DNA of 57,481 nt from Oscillospiraceae bacterium (GTDB lineage Bacteria > Bacillota > Clostridia > Oscillospirales > Oscillospiraceae), in the NCBI GenBank assembly GCA_017440925.1, contig JAFSAP010000025.1, positions 1-57,481 on the forward strand, given 5' to 3'. Of this stretch, positions 8,615 through 16,467 are shown in pieces (positions within the stretch are counted from its first letter, which is position 1; each line of letters begins with the position of its first letter). The position numbers were made by a program, and so were the translations under genes. A model generated the notes under the pieces. The model made no database searches, had not been told where the DNA came from, and saw nothing but the letters and a program-made list of their open reading frames with translations.

Positions 8615-11389
8615 TTAGATGGTAATTGTTGCTTTACTGCCACCGGACTTTTCCTTGGTGACCACGATCTGCCGATCGATTCGTTCCTTCAGTTCAGCCA
8701 CATGGGAGATGATACCCACAAGACGGTTGCCTTCCGTCAGACCGGCCAGCGTATTGTAGGCCTGGTTCAGGGATTCCGGATCCAGAGAACCGAAGCCCTC
8801 ATCGACAAACAGAGTATCCAGTTGAATGCCGGTGGACATCTGGACTTCGTCAGAAAGTCCTAGAGCCAGGGCAAGGGATGCCTTGAAGCTTTCACCGCCG
8901 GAGAGAGTCTTGACACTGCGCTCGGTGCCGTTGTAGTGGTCGATGACATCCAGTTCCAGGCCGGTCTGGCCACGCATAGTATCCGCGGTCTTGCGGCGCT
9001 TCAGATCGTACTGGCCACCGGTCATCTTCATCAGCCGCACATTAGCCCGGGCAACAATCCGGTCAAAATAGGTAGTCTGGATGTAGGTCTCCAGCATGAT
9101 CTTCTCTTTGCCCCGGATGGTACCGTTTGCGGTATCCGATAAAGCACGGAGCCACTTTTGCTTTTCTTCCAGGGCAGACAGCTCTGCGGACTTGCTTTGT
9201 ATGTTCTTGCGGCAGGATGTGTTGGAAGTAATGCGGGTGTGGACAGCCTTCTGCTCTTTCAGAATGTAGGCTTTTTGCGTACTCAGTGCATCCTTCTTCT
9301 CCAACTGGGTCTGCATATCAATCTCTGTGCTTTCTTCCAACTGCTTTTTCAGTTCCTGGGCGGAAGCCGCCAGAGCAGTCAGGTCATCCTTGCAGGCAAG
9401 ATAATTCTTTTCTGCAGTTTCCAGTGCAGACTGGATGGCATTTCGTTCCGTGTCTAAGGCATTGCGCTGAGCGGTGGCGGCAGATTTACTTTCAAAGGTT
9501 AGTTTTTCTTTCAGAGCCGCAATCTGTTCCGTCAGCGACTGAATGGATGCAGAGGAAGAGGCCAGCTGCTCCCTGGCAGAGGTCAGAAGTTCTTCTGCAG
9601 CAGAAAGATTCTTTTCCTTTTCCGGGATCAAATCATCCAGAAGATTCTTCCTGTCCTGATCCTTTGTGATCTGCCTGATTCGGATTTCCAGTTCATCGAT
9701 GGAGTCGGTGAGTTCAGAAACGGCATCCCGGGCAACAGATTCAGCTGCATCAATTTCCTGTAACTGAAGCAGTTCGTTAATCTGTTTCAGCAGAGCTTCT
9801 TCCTGTGTGGATACCTTGCCCTTTTCCTTTGCCGCTGCGGCACTGGCCTTTTCCGTTTCTTTGGCAGCTTTTTCGTACTCCTTCCGGACTTTCTTGACCT
9901 CTGCTTCCGTGGGGGCGGTGTCAGCCATTACCGCAGGTGCGGGATGATGTAGCGAACCGCACACGGGGCAGGGCTTTCCGTCTTCCAGTTTGCCGGCGAT
10001 GATGCCGGCCTGTTCATCCAGAAATGCTTTATTCTTTGCGTCATATTCCTGCTGCAGATCAGAAGACTTTTCGTAGGCTGCCAGATACAGCTTCTGAGCA
10101 ATCTCCCAGTTTTTTTGCTGTGTGTGATACTGTGCAATATCCGCAATTAGCTTCTGCAGATCCGTGCGTCGCTGGTGCTGTTTCTGTTTTTGCCGGAGGA
10201 GCTTTTCCTTTTCCACACCAATGGTTTCCAGAAACTTCCTCTCCTCTTTCAGAGTATCAATTTCTGCGACCAAAGTGGTTTTGCTCTCAGTGGTTGCAAC
10301 GATGTCTTCCTCTGCCTGGCTTTTTTGTGTATTCGCATTTTTTAAAGCGGATTCCAATTCTGCCAGACGGTCATACTCTTTCAAACTCAGATCAATGGCA
10401 GTGATTTCTCTGGAAAGCTGTTCCTGCCGGGGTTTCTTTGCCTGTTCTGCTTCCAGTGTGTCCTGATGCTGCTGAAGCAGTGCTTTTGCGGAGGCCTCTT
10501 TTTCCTCTGTTTTGAGAAGATCTTTTTTGATCTTCTCTCGTGCTTCAGCCTTGGTCAGAAGGGCAACGGATTCTTCCAGTGCTGCATCTGTCTGCTGTAA
10601 CGTAACTTCCAGAGCGTCCCGGGCAGAAGCATCGGATTCCAGAAGGACATCCAGTGCCGTCAGAACTTCCGCAATGGGAAGAGCGCCTTCCTTTGCCTGC
10701 CGGATCATGTCGGTGTGTTCATATTCTTCACTGCAGAGGATGCCGTCAATGTACTGGCGGATACTGTCCTGCACATCTTCCCATTGATACTTGACTTTAT
10801 TGGCCTGATTGCTCAGCTGGTCCTGGAGTTCCACATACAGATTGGTGTGGAAGATATTCCGGAAGATTTTCTGCCGCTCTTTGGTATCTGCCAGCAGCAG
10901 CTTCAGAAAGTCGCCCTGGGCGATCATGGCCACCTGGGCAAACTGCTCCCGGTCAATGCCCAGAATGTCCCGGACGGCGGCAGTAACTTCCTTGGGCCTG
11001 GTTACCAGATGGCCGTCGGGATAGGTCAATGTAGCATTGGCAATCTGCTTGGTCATGGCGTCGCCTTTGTCCTTGCCTCTGACCTTGGGTTTCATGTATT
11101 CCGGATTCCGGGTGATGGTGTATTCCTTGCCGGCATAGAGGAATACAAGGGTTACTTCCGTGGGGATGGCCGGGTCGGCATACTTGGAGCGGAGCATTCC
11201 GGGCTCCCGGTTGCCGCCGCTGGCTTCTCCGAAGAGGGCAAAGCTGATGGCATCGAAAATAGTGGTCTTTCCCGCGCCGGTATCACCGGTGATCAGGTAC
11301 AGTCCACCGGTTCCCAGTGTTTCAAAGTCCAGTTCCATCACGCCCGCATAGGGGCCGAAGGCAGACATGGTCAGTTTCAGAGGTCTCAT
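8615..11389 (-). CDS. sbcC: Nuclease SbcCD, ATPase subunit C
   Basis: A 924-residue SMC/Rad50-like ATPase. Visible parts: Walker A GDTGAGKTT at ~35-43, Q-loop region QVAMIAQGDFLKLL (~155), long coiled coils, a zinc hook CPVCG near residue 475, the ABC signature LSGGESFKASLALALGLSDE and Walker B LFVDEGFGSLD near the C-terminus. With SbcD it cleaves hairpins and processes blocked double-strand ends on the chromosome. Its start overlaps the sbcD stop by four bases (ATGA), so the two are coupled. Length and all motifs are normal for a functional Clostridia SbcC. Confidence 0.97.
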   Translation of the reverse strand: MRPLKLTMSAFGPYAGVMELDFETLGTGGLYLITGDTGAGKTTIFDAISFALFGEASGGNREPGMLRSKYADPAIPTEVTLVFLYAGKEYTITRNPEYMKPKVRGKDKGDAMTKQIANATLTYPDGHLVTRPKEVTAAVRDILGIDREQFAQVAMIAQGDFLKLLLADTKERQKIFRNIFHTNLYVELQDQLSNQANKVKYQWEDVQDSIRQYIDGILCSEEYEHTDMIRQAKEGALPIAEVLTALDVLLESDASARDALEVTLQQTDAALEESVALLTKAEAREKIKKDLLKTEEKEASAKALLQQHQDTLEAEQAKKPRQEQLSREITAIDLSLKEYDRLAELESALKNANTQKSQAEEDIVATTESKTTLVAEIDTLKEERKFLETIGVEKEKLLRQKQKQHQRRTDLQKLIADIAQYHTQQKNWEIAQKLYLAAYEKSSDLQQEYDAKNKAFLDEQAGIIAGKLEDGKPCPVCGSLHHPAPAVMADTAPTEAEVKKVRKEYEKAAKETEKASAAAAKEKGKVSTQEEALLKQINELLQLQEIDAAESVARDAVSELTDSIDELEIRIRQITKDQDRKNLLDDLIPEKEKNLSAAEELLTSAREQLASSSASIQSLTEQIAALKEKLTFESKSAATAQRNALDTERNAIQSALETAEKNYLACKDDLTALAASAQELKKQLEESTEIDMQTQLEKKDALSTQKAYILKEQKAVHTRITSNTSCRKNIQSKSAELSALEEKQKWLRALSDTANGTIRGKEKIMLETYIQTTYFDRIVARANVRLMKMTGGQYDLKRRKTADTMRGQTGLELDVIDHYNGTERSVKTLSGGESFKASLALALGLSDEVQMSTGIQLDTLFVDEGFGSLDPESLNQAYNTLAGLTEGNRLVGIISHVAELKERIDRQIVVTKEKSGGSKATITI

Positions 11390-12522
11390 TTTTCACCCTC
11401 CCAAATAGACTCGATCAGTTCTAGCATGAAATCATGCTGAATGTCAGACATAGGCTGTCCGTTCAGCTGTTCGTAAAGTTCGCCAAAGAGCTGCAGGGGA
11501 GATTTCTTCTGTACATCCACAGCACCGTCGATGACAGCATTGCTACGGGTGCGGGCATTGTCATAGGTCAGCTTCATCAAATTGGGATAGATTACCCGGA
11601 GCCGTGCCATGGCTTCGGGCACATCTTCATCATCTGTGAGGGTAATGTGCAGATAGTCTTCCACAGCGGTGTTTTCCCAGAAGGACTTTGCGGTGACCTC
11701 GTCATAGCTGCCCCGAATTTCCCGCATATCATGCAGAGGTGTCAGGGGTATGGTGCGAAGTTCAAAGCTTCCCTTTTCGCCCAGTTCCACCACAGTAATA
11801 CTCTTCTGATGCTTCGCCTCAGAGAAAGAATATTTCAGCGGTGTACCGCAGTAACGGATCCGCTCACTGCCAATGTTCTGGGGACCATGGATGTGCCCCA
11901 GGGCCACATAGTCGAAGTCAGCAAAAACCTCGGTATCCACATTGTCGGTGCCGCCTACGCTGATTTCTTCAGAATCACAGGTGGAAGAACCGGTGACGAA
12001 CTGATGCACCAGAATGACGTTTCTCTGGGCCGGATCGATGCCCATCTTTTCCACAGCTACCCGGCAGGCATCGGTATAGCTTTCGATGCCCTCATTGGGG
12101 TAAAAACGCTTCACATGGGCAGGCTTCAGGAAGGGCAAAAGCCAGAAATGAACCTCTCCATGATCGTCGGTCAGGGTGATGGGAGAGATATTACCGTCAT
12201 AGACCGGTGACAGATGGATGCCCTTTCCCTCCATCAGCCGTCCACCGAAAGCCAGACGTTCAGCGGAATCGTGGTTGCCGCTGATAATGAATACCTGCTG
12301 CTGTTTTTCGGCCAGTGCACAGAGAAAATCATCAAACAGGGTCACAGCCTCTGCGGAAGGAACACTCTTATCATATACGTCGCCGGAGATGAGAACGGCC
12401 CCGGGCTGTTCGGCATCGATTACCTCCAGGATCTGCTTCAGAATATATTCCTGCTCCCCGATCATAGAAACCTCATTGACCCGTTTGCCGATGTGCAGGT
12501 CTGATAAATGGATCAGCTTCAT
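11386..12522 (-). CDS. sbcD: Nuclease SbcCD, exonuclease subunit D
   Basis: A 378-residue metallophosphoesterase nuclease (Mre11 family). The ATG at 12522 follows GGAGGAATCCT and gives the canonical N-terminus MKLIHLSDLHIGKR. Metal-binding motifs: SDLH (residues 7-10), SGDVYD, SGNHDS and ALGHIHGPQ; the C-terminal capping domain is present. It is the Mn-dependent nuclease partner of SbcC, which follows with a four-base overlap. Longer upstream starts would run through the promoter and terminator region and are unlikely. Confidence 0.97.
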   Translation of the reverse strand: MKLIHLSDLHIGKRVNEVSMIGEQEYILKQILEVIDAEQPGAVLISGDVYDKSVPSAEAVTLFDDFLCALAEKQQQVFIISGNHDSAERLAFGGRLMEGKGIHLSPVYDGNISPITLTDDHGEVHFWLLPFLKPAHVKRFYPNEGIESYTDACRVAVEKMGIDPAQRNVILVHQFVTGSSTCDSEEISVGGTDNVDTEVFADFDYVALGHIHGPQNIGSERIRYCGTPLKYSFSEAKHQKSITVVELGEKGSFELRTIPLTPLHDMREIRGSYDEVTAKSFWENTAVEDYLHITLTDDEDVPEAMARLRVIYPNLMKLTYDNARTRSNAVIDGAVDVQKKSPLQLFGELYEQLNGQPMSDIQHDFMLELIESIWEGEK

Positions 12523-12582
12523 AGGATTCCTCCATATGGAAAATTTGACTCTATTGTAGCAGAAAAACGGAATAAGGGCAAG

Positions 12583-12623
12583 AAAAAGCAGCTGTAAAGG
12601 AAAATCCTTTGCAGCTGCTTTGT
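12583..12623 (-). terminator. Terminator of the acidic-protein gene
   Basis: AGCAGCTG and its complement, extended by AAAGGA/TCCTTT, form a near-perfect stem. Read on the minus strand it ends in TTTTTCTTG. It lies just after the gene at 12630 and before sbcD. Confidence 0.75.
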
Positions 12624-12629
12624 GTTTAT

Positions 12630-13199
12630 TTAGTCTTCTTCGCCCCAATCCTCATCGTCATCGTCCCAGTCTTTGCCGGAAGATTCCAGGATTACAGCAT
12701 CAGGAGTAACTTTGTATTTTTTTGAAGTGCCCATGGAGGGTTCATGCGGCAGAATTCGACCGTCGTCAACAACAAAGGCAGGTTCCCAGGTGCAGAATTC
12801 TTCGTATTCCTCCTCAGTGTACAGGGGACAGTCGTTGTCATCATCCCAAAAGCGGTCGCAGAACATCTCATAATCCGGGTAGTCAAATTGAATCATAATG
12901 GCATCATATTCAGCGTCCTCGTTGCTATCGACAGTCAGCGTGCCATTGGCATAGGCAATGGAAAAATCGGAGGAAGCATAATCATTGACAATACAGCCAT
13001 CCATGTTAAAGGAAGCGTGGATAGCAAATTGGGCCAGTGCGATTGCCAGTTCCTCTACGTGGAAGGATGTTGCAGGCCATTCCGTAACATCGAACACATC
13101 TGCTTGGTTTTCTAGCTTGGTAGCAAGAAATTCTGCGATTTTGGATCTATCAGCGTCGGATGCGGTCAAAGATATTTCGAAATTTGCATAGGAATACAT
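12630..13199 (-). CDS. Acidic protein of unknown function
   Basis: A 189-residue cytoplasmic protein with no signal peptide or membrane segment and no family that I recognise. The N-terminal ~60 residues alternate helix and strand (NFEISLTASDADRSKIAEFL, typical of an immunity- or ferredoxin-like fold, but this is a guess). The C-terminus is strongly acidic (KDWDDDDEDWGEED). The start at 13199 follows AAGGAGGCACCAT. It has its own promoter (13233-13260) and terminator, so it is a single-gene unit divergent from the large LRR operon. Confidence 0.7.
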   Translation of the reverse strand: MYSYANFEISLTASDADRSKIAEFLATKLENQADVFDVTEWPATSFHVEELAIALAQFAIHASFNMDGCIVNDYASSDFSIAYANGTLTVDSNEDAEYDAIMIQFDYPDYEMFCDRFWDDDNDCPLYTEEEYEEFCTWEPAFVVDDGRILPHEPSMGTSKKYKVTPDAVILESSGKDWDDDDEDWGEED

Positions 13200-13232
13200 A
13201 ATGGTGCCTCCTTATATTTCTGAATAACTCTA

Positions 13233-13260
13233 ATTATAATATTTCTATATCAAAAGTCAA
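13233..13260 (-). promoter_or_regulatory. Promoter of the acidic-protein gene
   Basis: On the minus strand TTGACT (13260-13255) and TATAAT (13238-13233) are 16 bases apart, 34 bases before the start at 13199. Confidence 0.75.
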
Positions 13261-13273
13261 GTTTGCCTAGTTC

Positions 13274-13341
13274 ACAAACACGAAAACTTCACTACAAACA
13301 CGCGGAATCTGGTTGCTATGACGAAAAGAATATGCTATTCT
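13274..13341 (+). promoter_or_regulatory. Promoter and direct-repeat operator of the LRR/MoxR operon
   Basis: TTGCTA (13313-13318) and TATTCT (13336-13341) are 17 bases apart, 31 bases before the XRE start. Just upstream, ACAAACACG occurs twice, at 13274-13282 and 13294-13302, exactly 20 bases apart (two helical turns). This is a plausible binding site for the first gene's product; that link is inference. Confidence 0.6.
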
Positions 13342-13372
13342 ATAGACAAATATCCGTAAGGAGGAAACGTTT

Positions 13373-13591
13373 ATGACCATCAGCTACAAGAAACTCTGGG
13401 TGATGCTGGCCCAGAATGAGATGAGCAAGGCAGAACTGCGCCGCCGGGCGGGGCTGTCTCCCGCCACCTTTACCAAGCTGCGCCGGAACCAGTCCGTATC
13501 CATGGAGGTGCTGCTGAAGATCGCGGAAGTCATGGACTGCAACATCGGCGACATGATGGATTTTGTAAAAGTGCCTGCAGAAACGGAATAA
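13373..13591 (+). CDS. XRE/Cro-type helix-turn-helix regulator
   Basis: A 72-residue single-domain DNA-binding protein. The HTH_3 fold is clear: MSKAELRRRAGLSPATFTKL gives the helix-turn-helix, followed by VSMEVLLKIAEVMDCNIGDM, typical of the YozG/short XRE group. The ATG at 13373 follows AAGGAGGAAACG. It is the first gene after the promoter at 13313-13341 and most likely controls the LRR/MoxR operon behind it, since no terminator is seen before 13651. Confidence 0.9.
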   Translation: MTISYKKLWVMLAQNEMSKAELRRRAGLSPATFTKLRRNQSVSMEVLLKIAEVMDCNIGDMMDFVKVPAETE

Positions 13592-13650
13592 GCGGCATAT
13601 ATTGGACAGAACAGATCATATAATGTCAGAAAAAAGGATGGTGCAGTGTA

Positions 13651-13875
13651 ATGTTTTTTGAACCCTGGATGTTTGCAGCCATGGAGGATGAGGGCATTAT
13701 GGATACCCGAACCGGTCGGATCAACAAAGTTGCCAAATTCCTGGCAAGGCAAAACTTGGACTATATCGGAAATGCAGAGTTTATCCAGGCCTGCCATGCC
13801 TGCGGTATTGATCCCTATTATTTCGATCAGGAAGATATCGAGAAGATCGGACAGAAGATCCGGTCTTTGCGTTAA
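13651..13875 (+). CDS. Small protein of unknown function
   Basis: A 74-residue protein beginning MFFEPWMFAAMEDEGIMDTR, with no signal peptide and no recognised domain. The pattern RINKVAKFLARQNLDYIGNA suggests two short helices and resembles a small helical binding domain. It lies 59 bases after the XRE gene and 12 bases before the exonuclease fusion, so it is probably co-transcribed with both. Possible roles such as adaptor or antitoxin are unsupported guesses. Confidence 0.6.
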   Translation: MFFEPWMFAAMEDEGIMDTRTGRINKVAKFLARQNLDYIGNAEFIQACHACGIDPYYFDQEDIEKIGQKIRSLR

Positions 13876-13887
13876 AGGAGTATCACT

Positions 13888-15219
13888 ATGAAGGATATGG
13901 AACTGATTACCCGGCAGGAACCCGGCCTGGTGGAATTTTATAATTTTGAAGATCTGAAAACCATGCTGGAAGCAGAGCTGGTGCGCTATCAGAATATTGC
14001 CTACAGCGAGGATGATCTGAAGGAAGCAAAGGCAGATCAGAAAAAGCTGAAGGATCTGAGAAAAGCCATTGACGATAAACGCAAGGAGATCAAAAAGATT
14101 TATATGCAGCCCTATGAGGTTGTGGAGGCCCAGACCAAAGAACTGATTGCCCTCATCGACGCGCCGCTAAAGGCAATCGGAACTTATCTGGACAGTGCTC
14201 AGGAGGCGGAAAAAGAGCAGAAGCGGCAGGAAATCCGTGCTTTCTATGATCGGGAGGCAACTCCTTTGGGAGAACTGGCAGACGCTCTCTTTGCAAGTCC
14301 TTCCTTCTGGAACCCTAAGTGGGAGCTGAAGTCCGCCAAGGCAAAGATGTGGCAGGATGAAATCCGGGAAAAAATCGCACAGGCAGCGGCAGATCTGAGC
14401 AGTCTTCAGTCAGCCGGAGGCGAGCATACACCGGCATTGATTGCCAAATATCTGGAATGCCAGGATATGGAGCAGGTGCATCAGTTCCGCGAGTCTCTGA
14501 CAGCAGCGAAGGAAATCTCCACTACTGTGGAAGCTGCGGATGAGCAAGACAATGTGGTTGGCTGGCAGATTATGAAGATCCATGGCACCCGGCGCCAGAT
14601 GCAAATGCTCCGGGATCAACTGGAGATCATGGGCATGGAGTTTGAAATTCTGGAAGACGGTATGCCTGGGAACCTGGAGGAACTGACGGTTCCTGACTTT
14701 GACAGCTTTGTTGCGTTTGATATCGAAACCAGCGGTACATTCGGTGCAGCCAAGGGGGATGCCCCTTCGGAGATTACAGAGATCGGTGCGGTAAAGGTGG
14801 AAAACGGAAAAATCGTCTCCCGGTTTACATCCCTTTGTAACCCTGGACGGAAAATTACGCCTATTGCCACCAGGGTCACAGGTATTACGGATGCCATGGT
14901 GCTGTCGGAGCCTCCAGTGGAGACCGTGATCCGGCTCTTTGCGGAATTTGTGGGGGACAGCATTCTGGTGGGACACAATATCAAGAGTTCCGACCTGCAC
15001 TATATCACCACTGCCGCTAACCGGGCAGGCGTGGCATTTGAAAACAAATTCTTCGATACATACCTGTATGCCAAAACCCTGAAAGAACAGCAGGGATGGG
15101 AAAATGTAAAACTGGAATATCTGTCCAAGGTATTCGGCATCACCCAGAACGAAGCCCACCGTGCATGGTGCGACGCAGAAGCCAATGTGGGCGTGTACTT
15201 TAAGCTGAAAGAACTGTAA
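13888..15219 (+). CDS. DUF1351 and DEDDh 3'-5' exonuclease fusion
   Basis: A 443-residue protein. Residues ~1-170 match DUF1351, a coiled-coil-rich domain usually encoded by phages beside recombination genes (YSEDDLKEAKADQKKLKDLR, then RKEIKKIYMQPYEV). Residues ~270-440 are a DnaQ/epsilon-type exonuclease: FDIETSG (motif I), a central SILVGHNIKSSDLHY (motif II) and AHRAWCDAEANVGVY (motif III, His-x4-Asp). All catalytic acidic residues are present, so it is likely an active DNA or RNA 3'-5' exonuclease. The link of a phage-type recombination domain to an exonuclease at the head of an ATPase/VWA/LRR operon suggests nucleic-acid processing or destruction. Confidence 0.8.
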   Translation: MKDMELITRQEPGLVEFYNFEDLKTMLEAELVRYQNIAYSEDDLKEAKADQKKLKDLRKAIDDKRKEIKKIYMQPYEVVEAQTKELIALIDAPLKAIGTYLDSAQEAEKEQKRQEIRAFYDREATPLGELADALFASPSFWNPKWELKSAKAKMWQDEIREKIAQAAADLSSLQSAGGEHTPALIAKYLECQDMEQVHQFRESLTAAKEISTTVEAADEQDNVVGWQIMKIHGTRRQMQMLRDQLEIMGMEFEILEDGMPGNLEELTVPDFDSFVAFDIETSGTFGAAKGDAPSEITEIGAVKVENGKIVSRFTSLCNPGRKITPIATRVTGITDAMVLSEPPVETVIRLFAEFVGDSILVGHNIKSSDLHYITTAANRAGVAFENKFFDTYLYAKTLKEQQGWENVKLEYLSKVFGITQNEAHRAWCDAEANVGVYFKLKEL

Positions 15220-15243
15220 GAAGAAATTTTGGAGGAAGTTAAT

Positions 15244-16452
15244 ATGAGTAATATGAACGATTTTGTGATTAAAAATGGTATGCTGACCAAGTATGTTGGC
15301 CCTGGCGGAGATGTAATCGTTCCGGACAATGTAACAGAAATTGGAATGAAGGCGTTTGTCAGTGGCGGCTATCAGTTTTCATCCGCAATTACGACCATTC
15401 AGCTGTCTCGCAGTATTAATGCAATTCGACTGGGTGCATTCAGTGGCTGTACCAATCTCAGAAGCATCACCATGCATCCGGGTGTAACCATCGACCGGGA
15501 TTACTCAGGGCGAAAAGTGGGTTCGGAAACCTTTGGGGATTGCAGATCCATGAAAGAAATCGTGTTTGCGGAGGATTGTGACAACACCATTCTGGATCAA
15601 TTCTGGGAGTACTTTGTTGTCAAAATTCCAAACAACACAGAAAGCGCGATGAAGGCAGCAACACTGTACTCTCTGCTGAAGTATTGTCCGGACTATGTTC
15701 TGAATGATCCTGAGAAGGCGAAAAAGATTAAATCAGGCAAAAAGCTTCTGGCTGATATGGCTATCGAACGGGATGACGCAGAAACCATGGGAAAGGCATT
15801 TTCCCTGCACAAGAACATCAAGCTGGACGAACTGAATGGGTACCTTGAGAAAGCAGAAAATGCCGTGACCGTCAAAGCGTATTTGTTGGATTACAAGGAA
15901 AAGCAGTATTCTCCCAAGGCTCAGACAAAGCATGAAGCAGTTCAGACCGAAAAGCAGATGGGCATCAGAAAGATGACTGTGGCAGACTGGAAGAAGGTAT
16001 ATCGTTTCAAGAAAGAGGCTGGCGGAATCCGGATCGATGATTATATTGGAGCGGATCTGGAGGTGGTTGTGCCGGAACAGATTGGCAAGGATAGGGTGAT
16101 AGCCATTGGATCTCAGGCATTCAGTCTGTATGATGAGGATTATCAGCTGCGGGAGAATCGGAGAGATTTGATTTCTGTAGTTTTACCGGAGGGCATTACA
16201 TCTATCGGTTACCGTGCATTTGAGGAATGTCCCAATCTGACCTCCGTCACACTGCCCGGTAGCTTAACCAAGATTGACTACTGGGCCTTCAACGAGTGTA
16301 AAAAGTTGACAGCGATTCATATTCCGGCAGGAACAGTGAAAATTGAGCGCAATTCCTTTAAAAATTGTGAGAATCTGACCATCCATGCTCCTGCAAGCAG
16401 CTACGCTGAAACCTACGCAAAAGAAAACAATATTCCCTTCATTGCGGAATGA
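15244..16452 (+). CDS. Intracellular BspA-type LRR_5 protein
   Basis: A 402-residue protein without a signal peptide. The ATG at 15244 follows TTTGGAGGAAGTTAAT. The N-terminal ~90 residues hold LRR_5 repeats (KYVGPGGDVIVPDNVTEIGM, GAFSGCTNLRSITM); residues ~125-235 are an alpha-helical module ending KAYLLDYKEKQYS; the C-terminal ~150 residues hold further LRR_5 repeats and the shared cap HAPASSYAETYAKENNIPF. LRR_5 repeats normally mediate protein binding and are usually on secreted proteins; lack of export signals here places it in the cytoplasm. First LRR gene of the operon, 24 bases after the exonuclease stop. Confidence 0.85.
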   Translation: MSNMNDFVIKNGMLTKYVGPGGDVIVPDNVTEIGMKAFVSGGYQFSSAITTIQLSRSINAIRLGAFSGCTNLRSITMHPGVTIDRDYSGRKVGSETFGDCRSMKEIVFAEDCDNTILDQFWEYFVVKIPNNTESAMKAATLYSLLKYCPDYVLNDPEKAKKIKSGKKLLADMAIERDDAETMGKAFSLHKNIKLDELNGYLEKAENAVTVKAYLLDYKEKQYSPKAQTKHEAVQTEKQMGIRKMTVADWKKVYRFKKEAGGIRIDDYIGADLEVVVPEQIGKDRVIAIGSQAFSLYDEDYQLRENRRDLISVVLPEGITSIGYRAFEECPNLTSVTLPGSLTKIDYWAFNECKKLTAIHIPAGTVKIERNSFKNCENLTIHAPASSYAETYAKENNIPFIAE

Positions 16453-16467
16453 CAGGAGAAAAATAAA

